NCBI GenBank assembly: GCA_964415045.1
Contig: CAYPZL010000001.1
Coordinates: 18,176-82,175 of the forward strand
Source of the DNA: CAYPZL01 sp964415045
Lineage (GTDB): Bacteria; Planctomycetota; Phycisphaerae; Sedimentisphaerales; Anaerobacaceae
Length of the DNA stretch: 64,000 nt
Reading direction: 5' to 3'
Shown: one piece after another, positions 18,654 through 27,518 of the stretch
Layout of the letters: each line of letters starts with the position of its first letter
Position numbering within the stretch: position 1 is the stretch's first letter
The notes under the pieces: model-generated
The model's database searches: none
What the model saw: the letters and a program-made list of their open reading frames with translations, nothing else
What the model was told of the DNA's origin: nothing
Position numbers and translations under genes: made by a program

Positions 18654-19697
18654 GTGACCAGAGAAGCCGGGGAAATAGACGTCAAGCTGTTTCTGGTGGT
18701 CCTTGTCGTCGTGGTGGCGGCGGTGGGTGTTGTGGCCGTCCTTCAGCTCGATACGACAGGCCGGTCGGGTAGCGGCCTGAGCGACGCGTTCAGCTATGAT
18801 CTGACCGAGCTGACGCGGGTGGACCCGAACCTCATTCTGTACGAAGAGGTGGGGCAGCCGCTGAATACGGGCTTTGTCCTGTCCCGCGCCATTGCCCTGG
18901 ATTCCAATGGACGGATTTTTGTCACGGGAGACAAAGCGATCCGCATATTCAGCCGGCCGGGCAGCCTGCAGCGGATCATCGATATCGCCGGCGAGCCGCG
19001 CTGCCTGACGGTGGCCGATGACGGCAAGGTGTACGTGGGTGTCGAAGACCACGTCGAGGTCTGGGACAGCAGTGGCCGGCGCCTCGCCGCCTGGCAGCCT
19101 CTCGGCGAAGAGGCGGTCCTGACCAGTATTGCGAAGTACAAAGACAGCGTATTTGTCGCCGATGCGGGTCACCGCGTCGTGCTCCATTATGATTTGGCGG
19201 GCAACCTGATCGACTTCATCGGCGAGAAGGACCCGGACAGGAACATTCCCGGTTTCGTCGTTCCGGGGCCTCACATGGACGTGGCTGTCTCTCGTGACGG
19301 TCTGCTGCGCGTCGTCAACCCGGGGCGGCACCGCATCGAGGCATACACGCTTGAGGGCGACCTGGAGTTCTGGTGGGGCGAGCCCTCGGCCAAGATCGAA
19401 GGCTTCTGCGGATGCTGCAATCCCGTGAACTTCGCGCTGTTGCCCAACCAGGGTTTTGTCACCAGCGAGAAGGGGCTGGTGAGAGTGAAGGTGTACAACA
19501 GCGACGGCGGGTTTGTCGGAGTGGTGGCCGGCCACGAGCAGTTGACCGATGGCGTGCAGGCCAAGATCTGCGAGACGCCGGAAGAATGTCAGGGAGCCGG
19601 TCTGGACGTGGCCGCCGACGCCGACGGTCGCATCTACATCCTGGACCCGCCGGAGAATGTGATCAGAATCTTCGCAAGGAAAGAAGCACGCCCATGA
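18654..19697 (+). CDS. membrane-anchored NHL-repeat beta-propeller protein with conserved Cys motif
   Basis: A 347-residue protein starting with GTG, with a membrane helix at about residues 12-30. NHL-type blades follow: RIFVTGDKAIRIFSRPGS, DSVFVADAGHRVVLHYDLAG, LLRVVNPGRHRIEAYTLEG and RIYILDPPENVIRIF. The loop GFCGCCNPVNFALLP and the later ICETPEEC carry five cysteines; the GCCNP...LLP...VTSEKGLVRVKVY stretch looks like a conserved signature rather than chance. Candidate roles are holding a cofactor or docking the small Tat Cys protein encoded next. First gene behind the promoter at 18580; its stop overlaps the next start (ATGA). Confidence 0.8.
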   Translation: MTREAGEIDVKLFLVVLVVVVAAVGVVAVLQLDTTGRSGSGLSDAFSYDLTELTRVDPNLILYEEVGQPLNTGFVLSRAIALDSNGRIFVTGDKAIRIFSRPGSLQRIIDIAGEPRCLTVADDGKVYVGVEDHVEVWDSSGRRLAAWQPLGEEAVLTSIAKYKDSVFVADAGHRVVLHYDLAGNLIDFIGEKDPDRNIPGFVVPGPHMDVAVSRDGLLRVVNPGRHRIEAYTLEGDLEFWWGEPSAKIEGFCGCCNPVNFALLPNQGFVTSEKGLVRVKVYNSDGGFVGVVAGHEQLTDGVQAKICETPEECQGAGLDVAADADGRIYILDPPENVIRIFARKEARP

Positions 19698-19939
19698 GCG
19701 AATCTGCAAGGAATCGACATACGCGCAGGCGTTTTTTTGCCGGGGCGCTGAGAAACGCATCGCTGGCACTGCTGGGGGCCGGCAGCGGGGCCGCGGTCGT
19801 CAAGCGACGCCGCCTCTTGCGGGAAGGCAAGTGCCTCAACCAGGGAATTTGCTCGCAGTGCGAGGTCTTCGCGGAATGTGGTTTACCGCGGGCCCTTTCG
19901 GTTCGGCGCGCGATGAAGAGGAGTCACGATGACGCGTAA
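19694..19939 (+). CDS. small Tat-signal cysteine-motif protein
   Basis: An 81-residue protein. RRRFFAG (residues 11-17) followed by a hydrophobic stretch is a twin-arginine export signal, implying folding with a cofactor before export. The mature part has four cysteines at 47, 53, 56 and 62 (CX5CX2CX5C), suitable for one FeS cluster or a metal. I do not recognise a named family. The gene overlaps both neighbours, with start codons inside the preceding stop and before its own stop, so synthesis is probably coupled to the polyferredoxin and the NHL propeller. Confidence 0.75.
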   Translation: MSESARNRHTRRRFFAGALRNASLALLGAGSGAAVVKRRRLLREGKCLNQGICSQCEVFAECGLPRALSVRRAMKRSHDDA

Positions 19940-20492
19940 CAGAGACGTGATGAGCAGACGCAAATTCTTGCGTGAGGGCCTCTGGGGTGCCTGCCTGGCC
20001 GGGTTGGGTGGCGCCTCCGGCCTGAGCGTGGCGCGGAACAACCGTGACAACATGGTCTGGCAGATCGATCCGCATCTGTGTATTCAGTGCGGCAACTGCG
20101 CGACGTATTGCGTGCTGGAGGAATCGGCGGTCAAGTGCGTCCACTCGTATGCCAAGTGCGGATATTGCGATCTTTGTACGGCGTACTTAGTGCCGGAGCC
20201 GACGGCGCTGGATACCGGCGCGGAGAACGAGCTGTGCCCGACGGGCGCGATCAAGCGGACCTTCGTGGAGGATCCCTACTACGAGTACACCATCGATGAG
20301 TCGCTGTGCAACGGTTGCGGCAAATGCGTCAAGGGATGCAACGCGTTCGGCAATGGATCGCTCTATCTCCAGGTCCGTCACGATCGGTGCCTGAACTGCA
20401 ATGAGTGTGCGATCGCGGTTGCCTGTCCATCGCAGGCGTTCAAGCGGGTTCCTGCGGATCAGCCCTACCTGCTGAAAGAAGTGGTTCATTGA
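19929..20492 (+). CDS. Tat-exported polyferredoxin (4Fe-4S)
   Basis: A 187-residue protein with a twin-arginine motif SRRKFL (residues 9-14) and hydrophobic region to about 34. Four FeS segments are visible: CIQCGNCATYC (51-61), CVHSYAKCGYCDLC (70-83) with CPTGA (103-107), CNGCGKCVKGC (127-137) and CLNCNECAIAVACP (154-167). This pattern resembles periplasmic NapG/DsrO-type electron-transfer subunits. It probably carries three or four cubane clusters and exchanges electrons with the NapH-like membrane protein encoded next (TGATG overlap). The start used follows GAGGAG. Confidence 0.85.
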   Translation: MTRNRDVMSRRKFLREGLWGACLAGLGGASGLSVARNNRDNMVWQIDPHLCIQCGNCATYCVLEESAVKCVHSYAKCGYCDLCTAYLVPEPTALDTGAENELCPTGAIKRTFVEDPYYEYTIDESLCNGCGKCVKGCNAFGNGSLYLQVRHDRCLNCNECAIAVACPSQAFKRVPADQPYLLKEVVH

Positions 20493-21796
20493 TGATGGTG
20501 CGTTTGGCTCGTCTCACGATCTTCGTTGCCGTATTGCTGGCGCCGTCTCTGGCGGTTTGTGAAGAGTATCGTTTTCCTCCGCCCGATTTCGAGAGCGGCT
20601 ACGAGCTTCCCGAAACGGAGGTTCCGCCGGCCCGCGACAGCGTATATGAGTACGTCGATACGGCGGTGTTTTTGCTGGCCCTGGTCCTGGCCTCGTACCT
20701 GATCCACAAGAAACGCAGCCGTCGCGCTATTTACGCGCTGGTGATCTTCTCCCTGTTGTACTTTGGTTTCTGGCGGCGCGGGTGCATCTGCGCGATCGGG
20801 GCGATTCAAAACGTCACGCTGACGATTTTCGACAGCAGCTACGCGATCCCGATCACGGCGGCGATCTTCTTCGTCCTCCCCCTGGCCTTTACGCTGTTTT
20901 TCGGCCGGACGTTTTGCGGAGCCGTTTGTCCGCTGGGGATGATCCAGGACGTAGTGCTCGTACGCCCGGTGAAGGTTCCGCTCTGGCTGGAGAGCGCTCT
21001 GCGTTTGCTAGCCTACGCGTATCTCGGTGCAGCGGTGCTCTTTGCCGCCACCGGCAGCGCGTTTCTCATCTGTCGCTACGATCCGTTCGTCGCGTTCTTT
21101 CGGCTCAGCGGCAACTGGAATCTCCTGGTCTTCGGGACCTCTCTGCTGCTGATTGGACTCTTTGTCGGGCGGCCGTACTGCCGGTTTCTATGTCCTTACG
21201 GCGTGCTGCTGCGGCAGTTCTCGCGTCTCTCGAAATGGCGCGTCACGATCACGCCGACCGAGTGCGTCAAGTGCCGTTTGTGTGAGGACGCCTGCCCCTT
21301 CGGCGCCATTCACGAGCCGACGGAAGACTGGCCGGCAGGGGAGTACCGAATCGCCAAGAAGAGGCTCGCGTTGTTTCTGGTCTTGCTGCCGGTTCTGATC
21401 GCCGGCGGTGCGTGGGGCGGTCATAAACTCAAGGCGCCTTTGGCGCGGATGCATCCGACCGTGCGGACCGCCGAGCGGGTCTACCTGGAAGAGATGGGGC
21501 AGATCGAGGGCACCGACGACGTCAGCGACGCGTTTCGCGCGACCGGCCGGGCCAGCAGCGATCTCTATCGCGAGGCCTCGATGCTGCGCGACCGGTTCGC
21601 TCTGGGCGGCGCGCTGCTCGGCGGGTTCCTGGGTTTCGTGGTGGGAGGCAAGCTGATCGCGCTGTCGGTACGCCGCCGACGGAGCGACTACGAGGCGGAC
21701 CCGGCCGGCTGCCTGGCCTGCGGACGCTGCTACCGCTACTGTCCGAAGGAGCACGAACGGTTGAAACTGAAAAAGGAGCGGATCCCCGCACACTGA
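20492..21796 (+). CDS. NapH/NosR-type 4Fe-4S membrane protein
   Basis: A 434-residue membrane protein. After a signal-like first helix (residues 5-22) there are about five further helices. Paired cysteine motifs CGAVCPLG and CRFLCPYG, characteristic of NapH/NosR/RdxA-type proteins, lie in the membrane part. A soluble 4Fe-4S motif CVKCRLCEDACP follows, and the extreme C-terminus has CLACGRCYRYCPKEH. In NapGH and NosR systems such proteins carry electrons across or along the membrane to or from periplasmic carriers. The neighbours here are a Tat polyferredoxin and a NuoEF-type dehydrogenase rather than a nitrate or nitrous-oxide reductase. The unusual fate of these electrons is discussed under findings. 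Confidence 0.85.
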   Translation: MMVRLARLTIFVAVLLAPSLAVCEEYRFPPPDFESGYELPETEVPPARDSVYEYVDTAVFLLALVLASYLIHKKRSRRAIYALVIFSLLYFGFWRRGCICAIGAIQNVTLTIFDSSYAIPITAAIFFVLPLAFTLFFGRTFCGAVCPLGMIQDVVLVRPVKVPLWLESALRLLAYAYLGAAVLFAATGSAFLICRYDPFVAFFRLSGNWNLLVFGTSLLLIGLFVGRPYCRFLCPYGVLLRQFSRLSKWRVTITPTECVKCRLCEDACPFGAIHEPTEDWPAGEYRIAKKRLALFLVLLPVLIAGGAWGGHKLKAPLARMHPTVRTAERVYLEEMGQIEGTDDVSDAFRATGRASSDLYREASMLRDRFALGGALLGGFLGFVVGGKLIALSVRRRRSDYEADPAGCLACGRCYRYCPKEHERLKLKKERIPAH

Positions 21797-23538
21797 TGAC
21801 GGAAACCATGGAACAGATTCCTGAACGCGATAAAGGGCTCGGCTACCAGACGGCGCGAAGGACGGCTATCGTTGGAGCCGTTTTTGGGTGCATTTTCGCT
21901 GCTCTTCTGGTTGCCAACCTCATCGGCAGCGCCGTCCTCGGGCCGGCGCGTGAGCTCAGGCTGGATGCCATGAAGCTCCGCGTCCAGAAAGAGCCGGACA
22001 ACAAAGAGCTGCTGGCTGAAATTCGCCGGTTGGACCTGAAAATACGTCGCGACCGGCTCTGGCGCTGGGAGTTTGACCGCAAGGCTGCCTACATGCTGTT
22101 AGGCAGCGTCGTCGTTTTCCTGGTTGGTGCGCAGGTGGCGCGTCTGCTGACGAGGGAGCCACCGCGACCGGGGCCCGTTCGCGACGTGGGTGAGGTCCAG
22201 ATCGAGTCCGCCATGCATGCGCGCTGGGCCGTGGCGGGGGCCCTGATTTTGTTAGCGGGCGGCGCCTGGCTGTTCTACAGCAGGGGGGCGGTGGATTTCG
22301 CTCGCGCGCAGGATCAAGGGCCCGCCTACGCGTCGATGGCGGAAATGCGCGAGCAATGGCCCCGTTTCCGCGGCCCGGGCGGTGCGGGAATCAGCATGTA
22401 TACCAACATACCCACGCGCTGGGACGGCAAGACGGGCGAGGGAATTCTCTGGAAAGCGGAGGTCCCGCTGCCGGGACGAAACTCCCCGGTCGTCTGGAAG
22501 GATCGAATTTTCCTCACGGGGGCGGACCCGAACGCCCGCGAAGTGTACTGCTTCGACGCCGCCGACGGCCGGCTGCTCTGGCGCGGCGACGTTCCTACGG
22601 TGCCTTTGCCGGAGGATGCGGAGCTGGACCTGATGGAGGACACGGGCTACGCCGCTTCGACGGCGGCCACCGACGGCCGGCGCGTGTACGCGATCTTTGC
22701 CACCGGCGACGTGGCCGCGTTCGATTTCAACGGCCGGCGGCTCTGGCATAAGAACCTGGGCCTGCCGGACAACGTCTACGGTTTCGCCGCGTCTCTGGAG
22801 ACCTACGAGAACCTCGTTCTCATTCAATACGATCAGAGTGACGGCACGGACGGCAAATCGCGCCTCTATGCGCTGGACGGCTTGTCGGGGCGCACCGTGT
22901 GGGATGTCGGGCGGGCACTGCCGAATTCCTGGACGTCGCCGGTCGTGGTGGAAGTGGAGGGCCGGTACCAGCTTGTGACGCTCTCCGATCCGTGCGCCGT
23001 CGCTTACGATCCCTCCGACGGGCGCGAGCTGTGGCGGGCCGAATGCGCCACGGGCGACGTCGCCGCCTCGCCCATCTATGCGGGCGGCCTGATCCTCGTG
23101 ATCGAACCTTACGCGCATTTAGCTGCGATCAAGCCGGACGGCCAGGGCGATGTCACCGAAACCCACATCGCCTGGCGGATGGAGGAGGGCGGGCCCGACA
23201 TCTGCTCCCCGGTGGCCAACGACCAGTACGTGTATCTGATGGAGAGCGAAGGGTTGTTGATCTGCTGCAACGTGCAGACCGGGGAGAAACTCTACGAGCA
23301 CGACCTGAGAGAGAGTTTCACGGCGTCTCCCAGCATGGTGGCGGACAAGCTCTACCTGCTGGATATGAAGGGCGTGATGCACATTGCCGAGGTCGGGCCG
23401 GAATACAAGGAAATCACCACGTGCGCTCTGGGCGAGGAGTGTTTTGCCTCGCCGGCGTTCGCGAATGGGCGGATCTACATCCGGGGCGACAAGAACCTGT
23501 ACTGCATTGGCGAAGCCCCGCAGAGCAGCCCGCGTTGA
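21796..23538 (+). CDS. membrane-anchored PQQ-type beta-propeller protein (two N-terminal helices)
   Basis: A 580-residue protein overlapping the NapH-like gene by ATGA. Hydrophobic segments lie at about residues 23-45, 97-115 and 140-158, with a charged helical stretch between the first two (KLRVQKEPDNKELLAEIRRL). The propeller starts with WPRFRGPGGAG near 196 and blades recur as YCFDAADGRLLWRGD, YALDGLSGRTVWDVG, AYDPSDGRELWRAE and ICCNVQTGEKLYEHD. It is the only propeller in the window with several membrane segments and a coiled-coil-like linker. Its position inside the FeS operon suggests a structural or sensory role in the complex. Confidence 0.85.
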   Translation: MTETMEQIPERDKGLGYQTARRTAIVGAVFGCIFAALLVANLIGSAVLGPARELRLDAMKLRVQKEPDNKELLAEIRRLDLKIRRDRLWRWEFDRKAAYMLLGSVVVFLVGAQVARLLTREPPRPGPVRDVGEVQIESAMHARWAVAGALILLAGGAWLFYSRGAVDFARAQDQGPAYASMAEMREQWPRFRGPGGAGISMYTNIPTRWDGKTGEGILWKAEVPLPGRNSPVVWKDRIFLTGADPNAREVYCFDAADGRLLWRGDVPTVPLPEDAELDLMEDTGYAASTAATDGRRVYAIFATGDVAAFDFNGRRLWHKNLGLPDNVYGFAASLETYENLVLIQYDQSDGTDGKSRLYALDGLSGRTVWDVGRALPNSWTSPVVVEVEGRYQLVTLSDPCAVAYDPSDGRELWRAECATGDVAASPIYAGGLILVIEPYAHLAAIKPDGQGDVTETHIAWRMEEGGPDICSPVANDQYVYLMESEGLLICCNVQTGEKLYEHDLRESFTASPSMVADKLYLLDMKGVMHIAEVGPEYKEITTCALGEECFASPAFANGRIYIRGDKNLYCIGEAPQSSPR

Positions 23539-23557
23539 CAGGGTGAACTGAGCTTCT

Positions 23558-25909
23558 ATGGAAGAGTTGGATTTGACATTCGTTGATGAGCTGGTCGAGA
23601 GAGTCGGCACCGGCAAGGACGAAGTGCTGGAGATTCTCCAGGCCGTCCAGGGGCACTACGGCTACTTGCCGAAGGAGGCGCTGCAGCGCGTTTGCGACCG
23701 GACGGACATCACGCCGGCTACGATTACGGGGGTTTCGACGTTCTACGACCAGTTTCGGCATCGTCCTGCCGGCCGGCACACGATTCGCGTTTGCATCGGC
23801 ACCGCCTGTCACGTCAAGGGCGGCCAGCAGGTCTATGACGCGTTCAAACGCTTCCTCAAGATTCCTGACGACGACGACACCGACGCCGATAAGCTGTTCA
23901 CCGTGGAGAAGGTGGCCTGTATCGGCTGCTGCATGCTCGCGCCGGCCATCCAGATCGACGACATCGTCTACGGACATTTGAACGACCATCGCGTCCCGGT
24001 GGTTTTGAAGGATTTTCTCGAGCAGGAGAAGGCGACGGCGCGCAAGGGACGCAAGGAGCGGCATCGGCCGCGCCGCGACGACTTCGGCGAGATTCGCATC
24101 TGTCTGGATTCGAGCTGTCAGGCCAGCGGCAGCGGGCATGTGTACGAGAGCCTCAAGAAGGCGGTGGCCCGGACGCGAGCGCGGGCGGTTGTCAAAAGCG
24201 TGGCGTGTTCGGGCATGTCCTATCTGACGCCGCTGGTCGAGGTCATTTTGCCCGGGGGCCACTCGTTTCGGTACGGCAACGTCGAGCCGCAGGACGCCGG
24301 GGCGATTGTGTTGCGTCATTTCAAGCCGCGCTGGCCGGGACGGCGCGCCGCCTCGGCCGTCTCGAACGTGCTCGACCGGATACTGACCGACGAGGCGTGG
24401 GGCGCCGTGACACGCTACTCCCTGAACGTTCGCGATACGCACGTGGCCGGCTTCGTGGACCCGCAACAACATATCGCCACCGAGCACGCCGGCCACACCG
24501 ATCCGGTGGACTTAGACGAATATCTGCGTCACGACGGATTCAAGGCGCTGGAGAAATGCCTCAAGCAATGGAGTCCCGACGAGATCGCCTCGGAGATCGA
24601 GCGCAGCGGCCTTCGCGGCCGGGGCGGCGCGGGCTTCCCCACGCACCTCAAATGGAAGGCCGTACAGAGCCAGACTTCCGAGAAGAAGTTCGTTGTTTGC
24701 AACGGCGACGAGGGCGACCCCGGCGCGTTCATGGACCGGATGCTGATGGAGTCCTACCCGTACCGCATCATCGAGGGCGTAGCCATTGCCGCCCGTTGCG
24801 TCGGCGCTGCCGAAGGATACCTCTATATTCGGGCCGAATACCCGCTGGCCATCAAGCGCATGACCGAGGCGATTCGCAAATGCGAGGAGCGCGGGCTTTT
24901 AGGCGAGAGTATTCTGGACAGCGATTTCTCTTTGCGGTTGAAGATTGTGGCCGGGGCGGGCGCGTTTGTCTGCGGCGAGGAAACCGCGCTGATGGCGAGC
25001 ATCGAGGGCCGCCGGGGCATGCCGAAGCTGCGGCCGCCGTATCCGGCCCACAAGGGACTGTGGGGCATGCCCACGCTGATCAACAACGTGGAGACGTACT
25101 CGGTCGTGCCCTGGATCGTACGCAACGGCGCCGAGGCGTTTGCGAGCATTGGGACTGAGAAGAGCAAGGGGACCAAGGTCTTCGCCCTGGCCGGCAAGGT
25201 GGCCCGGGGCGGACTGATCGAAGTGCCCATGGGGATCACGATCAGACAGATCATCGAGGAGATCGGGGGCGGCATCGCCGGGGGGCTGCGGCTCAAGGCC
25301 GTGCAGATCGGGGGACCCTCCGGGGGCTGCATCCCCACCGCGCTGGACAGCCACTCGGTGGACTACGAAGCGCTGGCCGAAGTCGGCGCCATGATGGGCT
25401 CGGGCGGCATGGTGGCGCTGGATGAAACGGACTGCATGGTGGACATCGCGCGCTACTTCCTCGAGTTTACGCAGAACCAATCGTGTGGCAAGTGCACGTT
25501 CTGCCGCATCGGAACGCGGCGCATGCTGGATATCCTGGAGCGGTTGTGCGCCGGGGAGGGCAAGCCGGCGGACCTGGACGAGCTGGAACACCTGGCGCGG
25601 ATCGTCAAGCAGGGCAGTCTCTGCGGCTTGGGCAAGACGGCCCCGAACCCGGTCCTGTCGACAATGAAGTACTTCCGCGACGAGTACGAAGCCCACGTTC
25701 AAGGGCGTTGTCCGGCCGGCAAGTGCAAGGCCCTTATCACGTATAAGATCACCGACGATTGTATCGGCTGCACCGTGTGCGCCCAGCATTGCCCGGTCGA
25801 TGCGATTGAGATGAAGCCGTACGAGCAGCACGAAATAGACGTTGACAAGTGCATTCGATGCGGGACCTGCCAGAGCGTCTGTCCCGCCGATGCCGTTCGA
25901 GTTGAGTAG
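23558..25909 (+). CDS. NuoE-NuoF fusion: NADH-binding FeS flavoprotein (HydC-HydB / StnC-StnB type)
   Basis: A 783-residue fusion. Residues 1-160 are a NuoE-like thioredoxin-fold 2Fe-2S domain (Cys79, Cys84, Cys121, Cys125). Residues 175-255 form a second thioredoxin-like ferredoxin as at the start of HydB, with Cys182, Cys187 and Cys217 but Ser221 where the fourth Cys is expected. Residues 330-710 are NuoF: NADH loop GLRGRGGAGF (351-360), FMN site GDEGDPGAF (383-391) and the N3 cluster C643/C646/C649/C689. The C-terminus has two 4Fe-4S motifs, CIGCTVCAQHCP and CIRCGTCQSVCP. The domain order equals HydC plus HydB of bifurcating hydrogenases and StnC plus StnB of the Sporomusa transhydrogenase. 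It should oxidise or reduce NADH in the cytosol. No hydrogenase catalytic subunit is nearby. Confidence 0.93.
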   Translation: MEELDLTFVDELVERVGTGKDEVLEILQAVQGHYGYLPKEALQRVCDRTDITPATITGVSTFYDQFRHRPAGRHTIRVCIGTACHVKGGQQVYDAFKRFLKIPDDDDTDADKLFTVEKVACIGCCMLAPAIQIDDIVYGHLNDHRVPVVLKDFLEQEKATARKGRKERHRPRRDDFGEIRICLDSSCQASGSGHVYESLKKAVARTRARAVVKSVACSGMSYLTPLVEVILPGGHSFRYGNVEPQDAGAIVLRHFKPRWPGRRAASAVSNVLDRILTDEAWGAVTRYSLNVRDTHVAGFVDPQQHIATEHAGHTDPVDLDEYLRHDGFKALEKCLKQWSPDEIASEIERSGLRGRGGAGFPTHLKWKAVQSQTSEKKFVVCNGDEGDPGAFMDRMLMESYPYRIIEGVAIAARCVGAAEGYLYIRAEYPLAIKRMTEAIRKCEERGLLGESILDSDFSLRLKIVAGAGAFVCGEETALMASIEGRRGMPKLRPPYPAHKGLWGMPTLINNVETYSVVPWIVRNGAEAFASIGTEKSKGTKVFALAGKVARGGLIEVPMGITIRQIIEEIGGGIAGGLRLKAVQIGGPSGGCIPTALDSHSVDYEALAEVGAMMGSGGMVALDETDCMVDIARYFLEFTQNQSCGKCTFCRIGTRRMLDILERLCAGEGKPADLDELEHLARIVKQGSLCGLGKTAPNPVLSTMKYFRDEYEAHVQGRCPAGKCKALITYKITDDCIGCTVCAQHCPVDAIEMKPYEQHEIDVDKCIRCGTCQSVCPADAVRVE

Positions 25910-25911
25910 GT

Positions 25912-27495
25912 ATGCCGAAACTAAGCATAGACGGTCGCCCGGTGGAGGTCGAGGCCGGCGCGACGATTCTCGACGCCGCCGAAAAGCTGGGGATCGAGAT
26001 TCCGACGATGTGCTATCTGCGCGGGCACGAAGCGACCACCAGTTGCATGGTGTGCGTGGTCAAGGTCCTCGGCGCCAAAGGGTTGCTGCCAGCCTGCGGC
26101 ACGCCGGCGCGCGACGGGATGCAGGTCGAGAACGATTGTGAAGAGGTCCGCGACGCGCGGCGGTCGGCGCTGGAGTTGCTGCTCGGCGACCACGTGGGCG
26201 ACTGCGTGGGACCGTGCCGGATGGCCTGTCCGGCCCACATGGACATCCCCCTGATGATCCGGCAGATCGAAGCGGGGCAGTTGAAAGATGCGATCGCGAC
26301 GGTGAAGCGCGACATCGCCTTGCCGGCGGTGCTGGGACGGATTTGCCCGGCGCCGTGCGAGAAAGTGTGCCGGCGGGCACAGCACGACGAGGCGGTCTCG
26401 ATCTGCCTGTTGAAGCGATTCGTCGCCGGTGTGGACCTGCAATCGGACGAGACCTATCGACCCGCCTGCGCCGCGGAACGAGGCAAGCGCGTGGCCATTA
26501 TCGGCGCGGGCCCGGCCGGTCTGGCGGCGGCCTATTATCTGCGCCGCGACGGAATTGCCTGTACGGTCATTGATGACCACGAGCAACCCGGCGGAATGCT
26601 GCGGTACGGTGTTTCGCAGGAGGAGCTGCCCCGCAACGTCCTGGACGCCGAAATCGCGTGCATCGAGAACCTCGGCGTCGAGTTTCGGTTCCGCACGCGG
26701 GTCGGCACGGGCGTGTCCATGGACGAGATTCGCAAACAGTATGACGCCGTGTTCATCGGCACCGGTGCGCTGGAACCGGGAGATGCGGATCACCTGGGCG
26801 TCCCGGCGGCGGCCGACAGGATCAAGGTGGACAGCCGGACGTATGCGACCGATGTCCCCGGCGTCTTTGCCGGCGGCGACGTGGTGCGCAAGCGCCGTCT
26901 GACCGTGCGCGCCGTGGCCGACGGGAAAGAAGCCGCTGTAGCGATCGGCCAGTATCTCACTGGCGCGGAGATGACTGGAGCAGCCAGGCCGTTCAACAGC
27001 AGGATGGGCAGGCTCGCGGACGGCGAGATGGAGACGTTTCTGCAATCCGCCGTCTCCACGCCGCGACAGAAGCCTTCCGGGCCGACCGGGGGATTCATCG
27101 AGTCCGAGGCGCGGGCCGAGTCCTCTCGGTGCCTGCACTGCGATTGCCGCAAGGGCGAGACGTGCCGGCTGCGACGCTACGCACAGGCCTACGGGGCGCG
27201 GCAGACGAGATACAAGGCGCAGCGACGTTCCTTTGCTCAGCAGACGCAGCACCCCGAGATCATCTACGAGCCGGGCAAGTGCATCAACTGCGGCATCTGT
27301 ATCGAGATCGCCTCGGCGTTCGGGGAAGAGCTTGGGCTCACGTTCATCGGCCGGGGCTTCGACGTACGCGTGGCGGTGCCGTTCGATGCCTCCCTGGCCG
27401 AGGGCCTGCGGATCGCCGCGGCCCAATGCGTGCAGGCCTGTCCCACCGGTGCTCTCGCGTTTCGGGATGAGTCACGGACACAGGAAGGTTCGTGA
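25912..27495 (+). CDS. GltD/StnA-like FeS flavoprotein lacking the NAD(P)H-binding domain
   Basis: A 527-residue protein starting two bases after the NuoEF stop. Residues 1-75 are a 2Fe-2S ferredoxin (Cys34, 45, 48, 62; NuoG/HydA type). Residues 95-160 carry the GltD-type cluster cysteines (98, 102, 106 and 145, 149, 153). The FAD-binding GAGPAGLAAAYYL is at 198-210 and GTGA at 283-286. The second Rossmann domain (expected GGGNVAMD motif and about 110 residues) is absent: PGVFAGGD follows already at 316-323. The C-terminus adds CLHCDC (407-412) and an FeS motif CINCGIC...CVQACP (457-511). It is related to StnA/NfnB but probably does not bind NAD(P)H itself; the NADH site would be on the NuoF partner. 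Confidence 0.88.
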   Translation: MPKLSIDGRPVEVEAGATILDAAEKLGIEIPTMCYLRGHEATTSCMVCVVKVLGAKGLLPACGTPARDGMQVENDCEEVRDARRSALELLLGDHVGDCVGPCRMACPAHMDIPLMIRQIEAGQLKDAIATVKRDIALPAVLGRICPAPCEKVCRRAQHDEAVSICLLKRFVAGVDLQSDETYRPACAAERGKRVAIIGAGPAGLAAAYYLRRDGIACTVIDDHEQPGGMLRYGVSQEELPRNVLDAEIACIENLGVEFRFRTRVGTGVSMDEIRKQYDAVFIGTGALEPGDADHLGVPAAADRIKVDSRTYATDVPGVFAGGDVVRKRRLTVRAVADGKEAAVAIGQYLTGAEMTGAARPFNSRMGRLADGEMETFLQSAVSTPRQKPSGPTGGFIESEARAESSRCLHCDCRKGETCRLRRYAQAYGARQTRYKAQRRSFAQQTQHPEIIYEPGKCINCGICIEIASAFGEELGLTFIGRGFDVRVAVPFDASLAEGLRIAAAQCVQACPTGALAFRDESRTQEGS

Positions 27496-27502
27496 CGCCC
27501 GC

Positions 27503-27518
27503 GCTCAGCCGGCTGAGC
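27503..27518. terminator. perfect 16-base palindrome between convergent genes
   Basis: GCTCAGCCGGCTGAGC lies at the converging ends of the genes at 25912 and 27505 and overlaps the latter's stop. It may form a bidirectional terminator-like hairpin; there is no clear T-run on either side, so this is tentative. Confidence 0.3.

Noticed and set aside
17049..19769. Antisense open frame of 906 codons spanning the propeller and NHL genes
   Set aside because: It crosses two clear plus-strand genes and their promoter and shows no motif; a codon-usage shadow.
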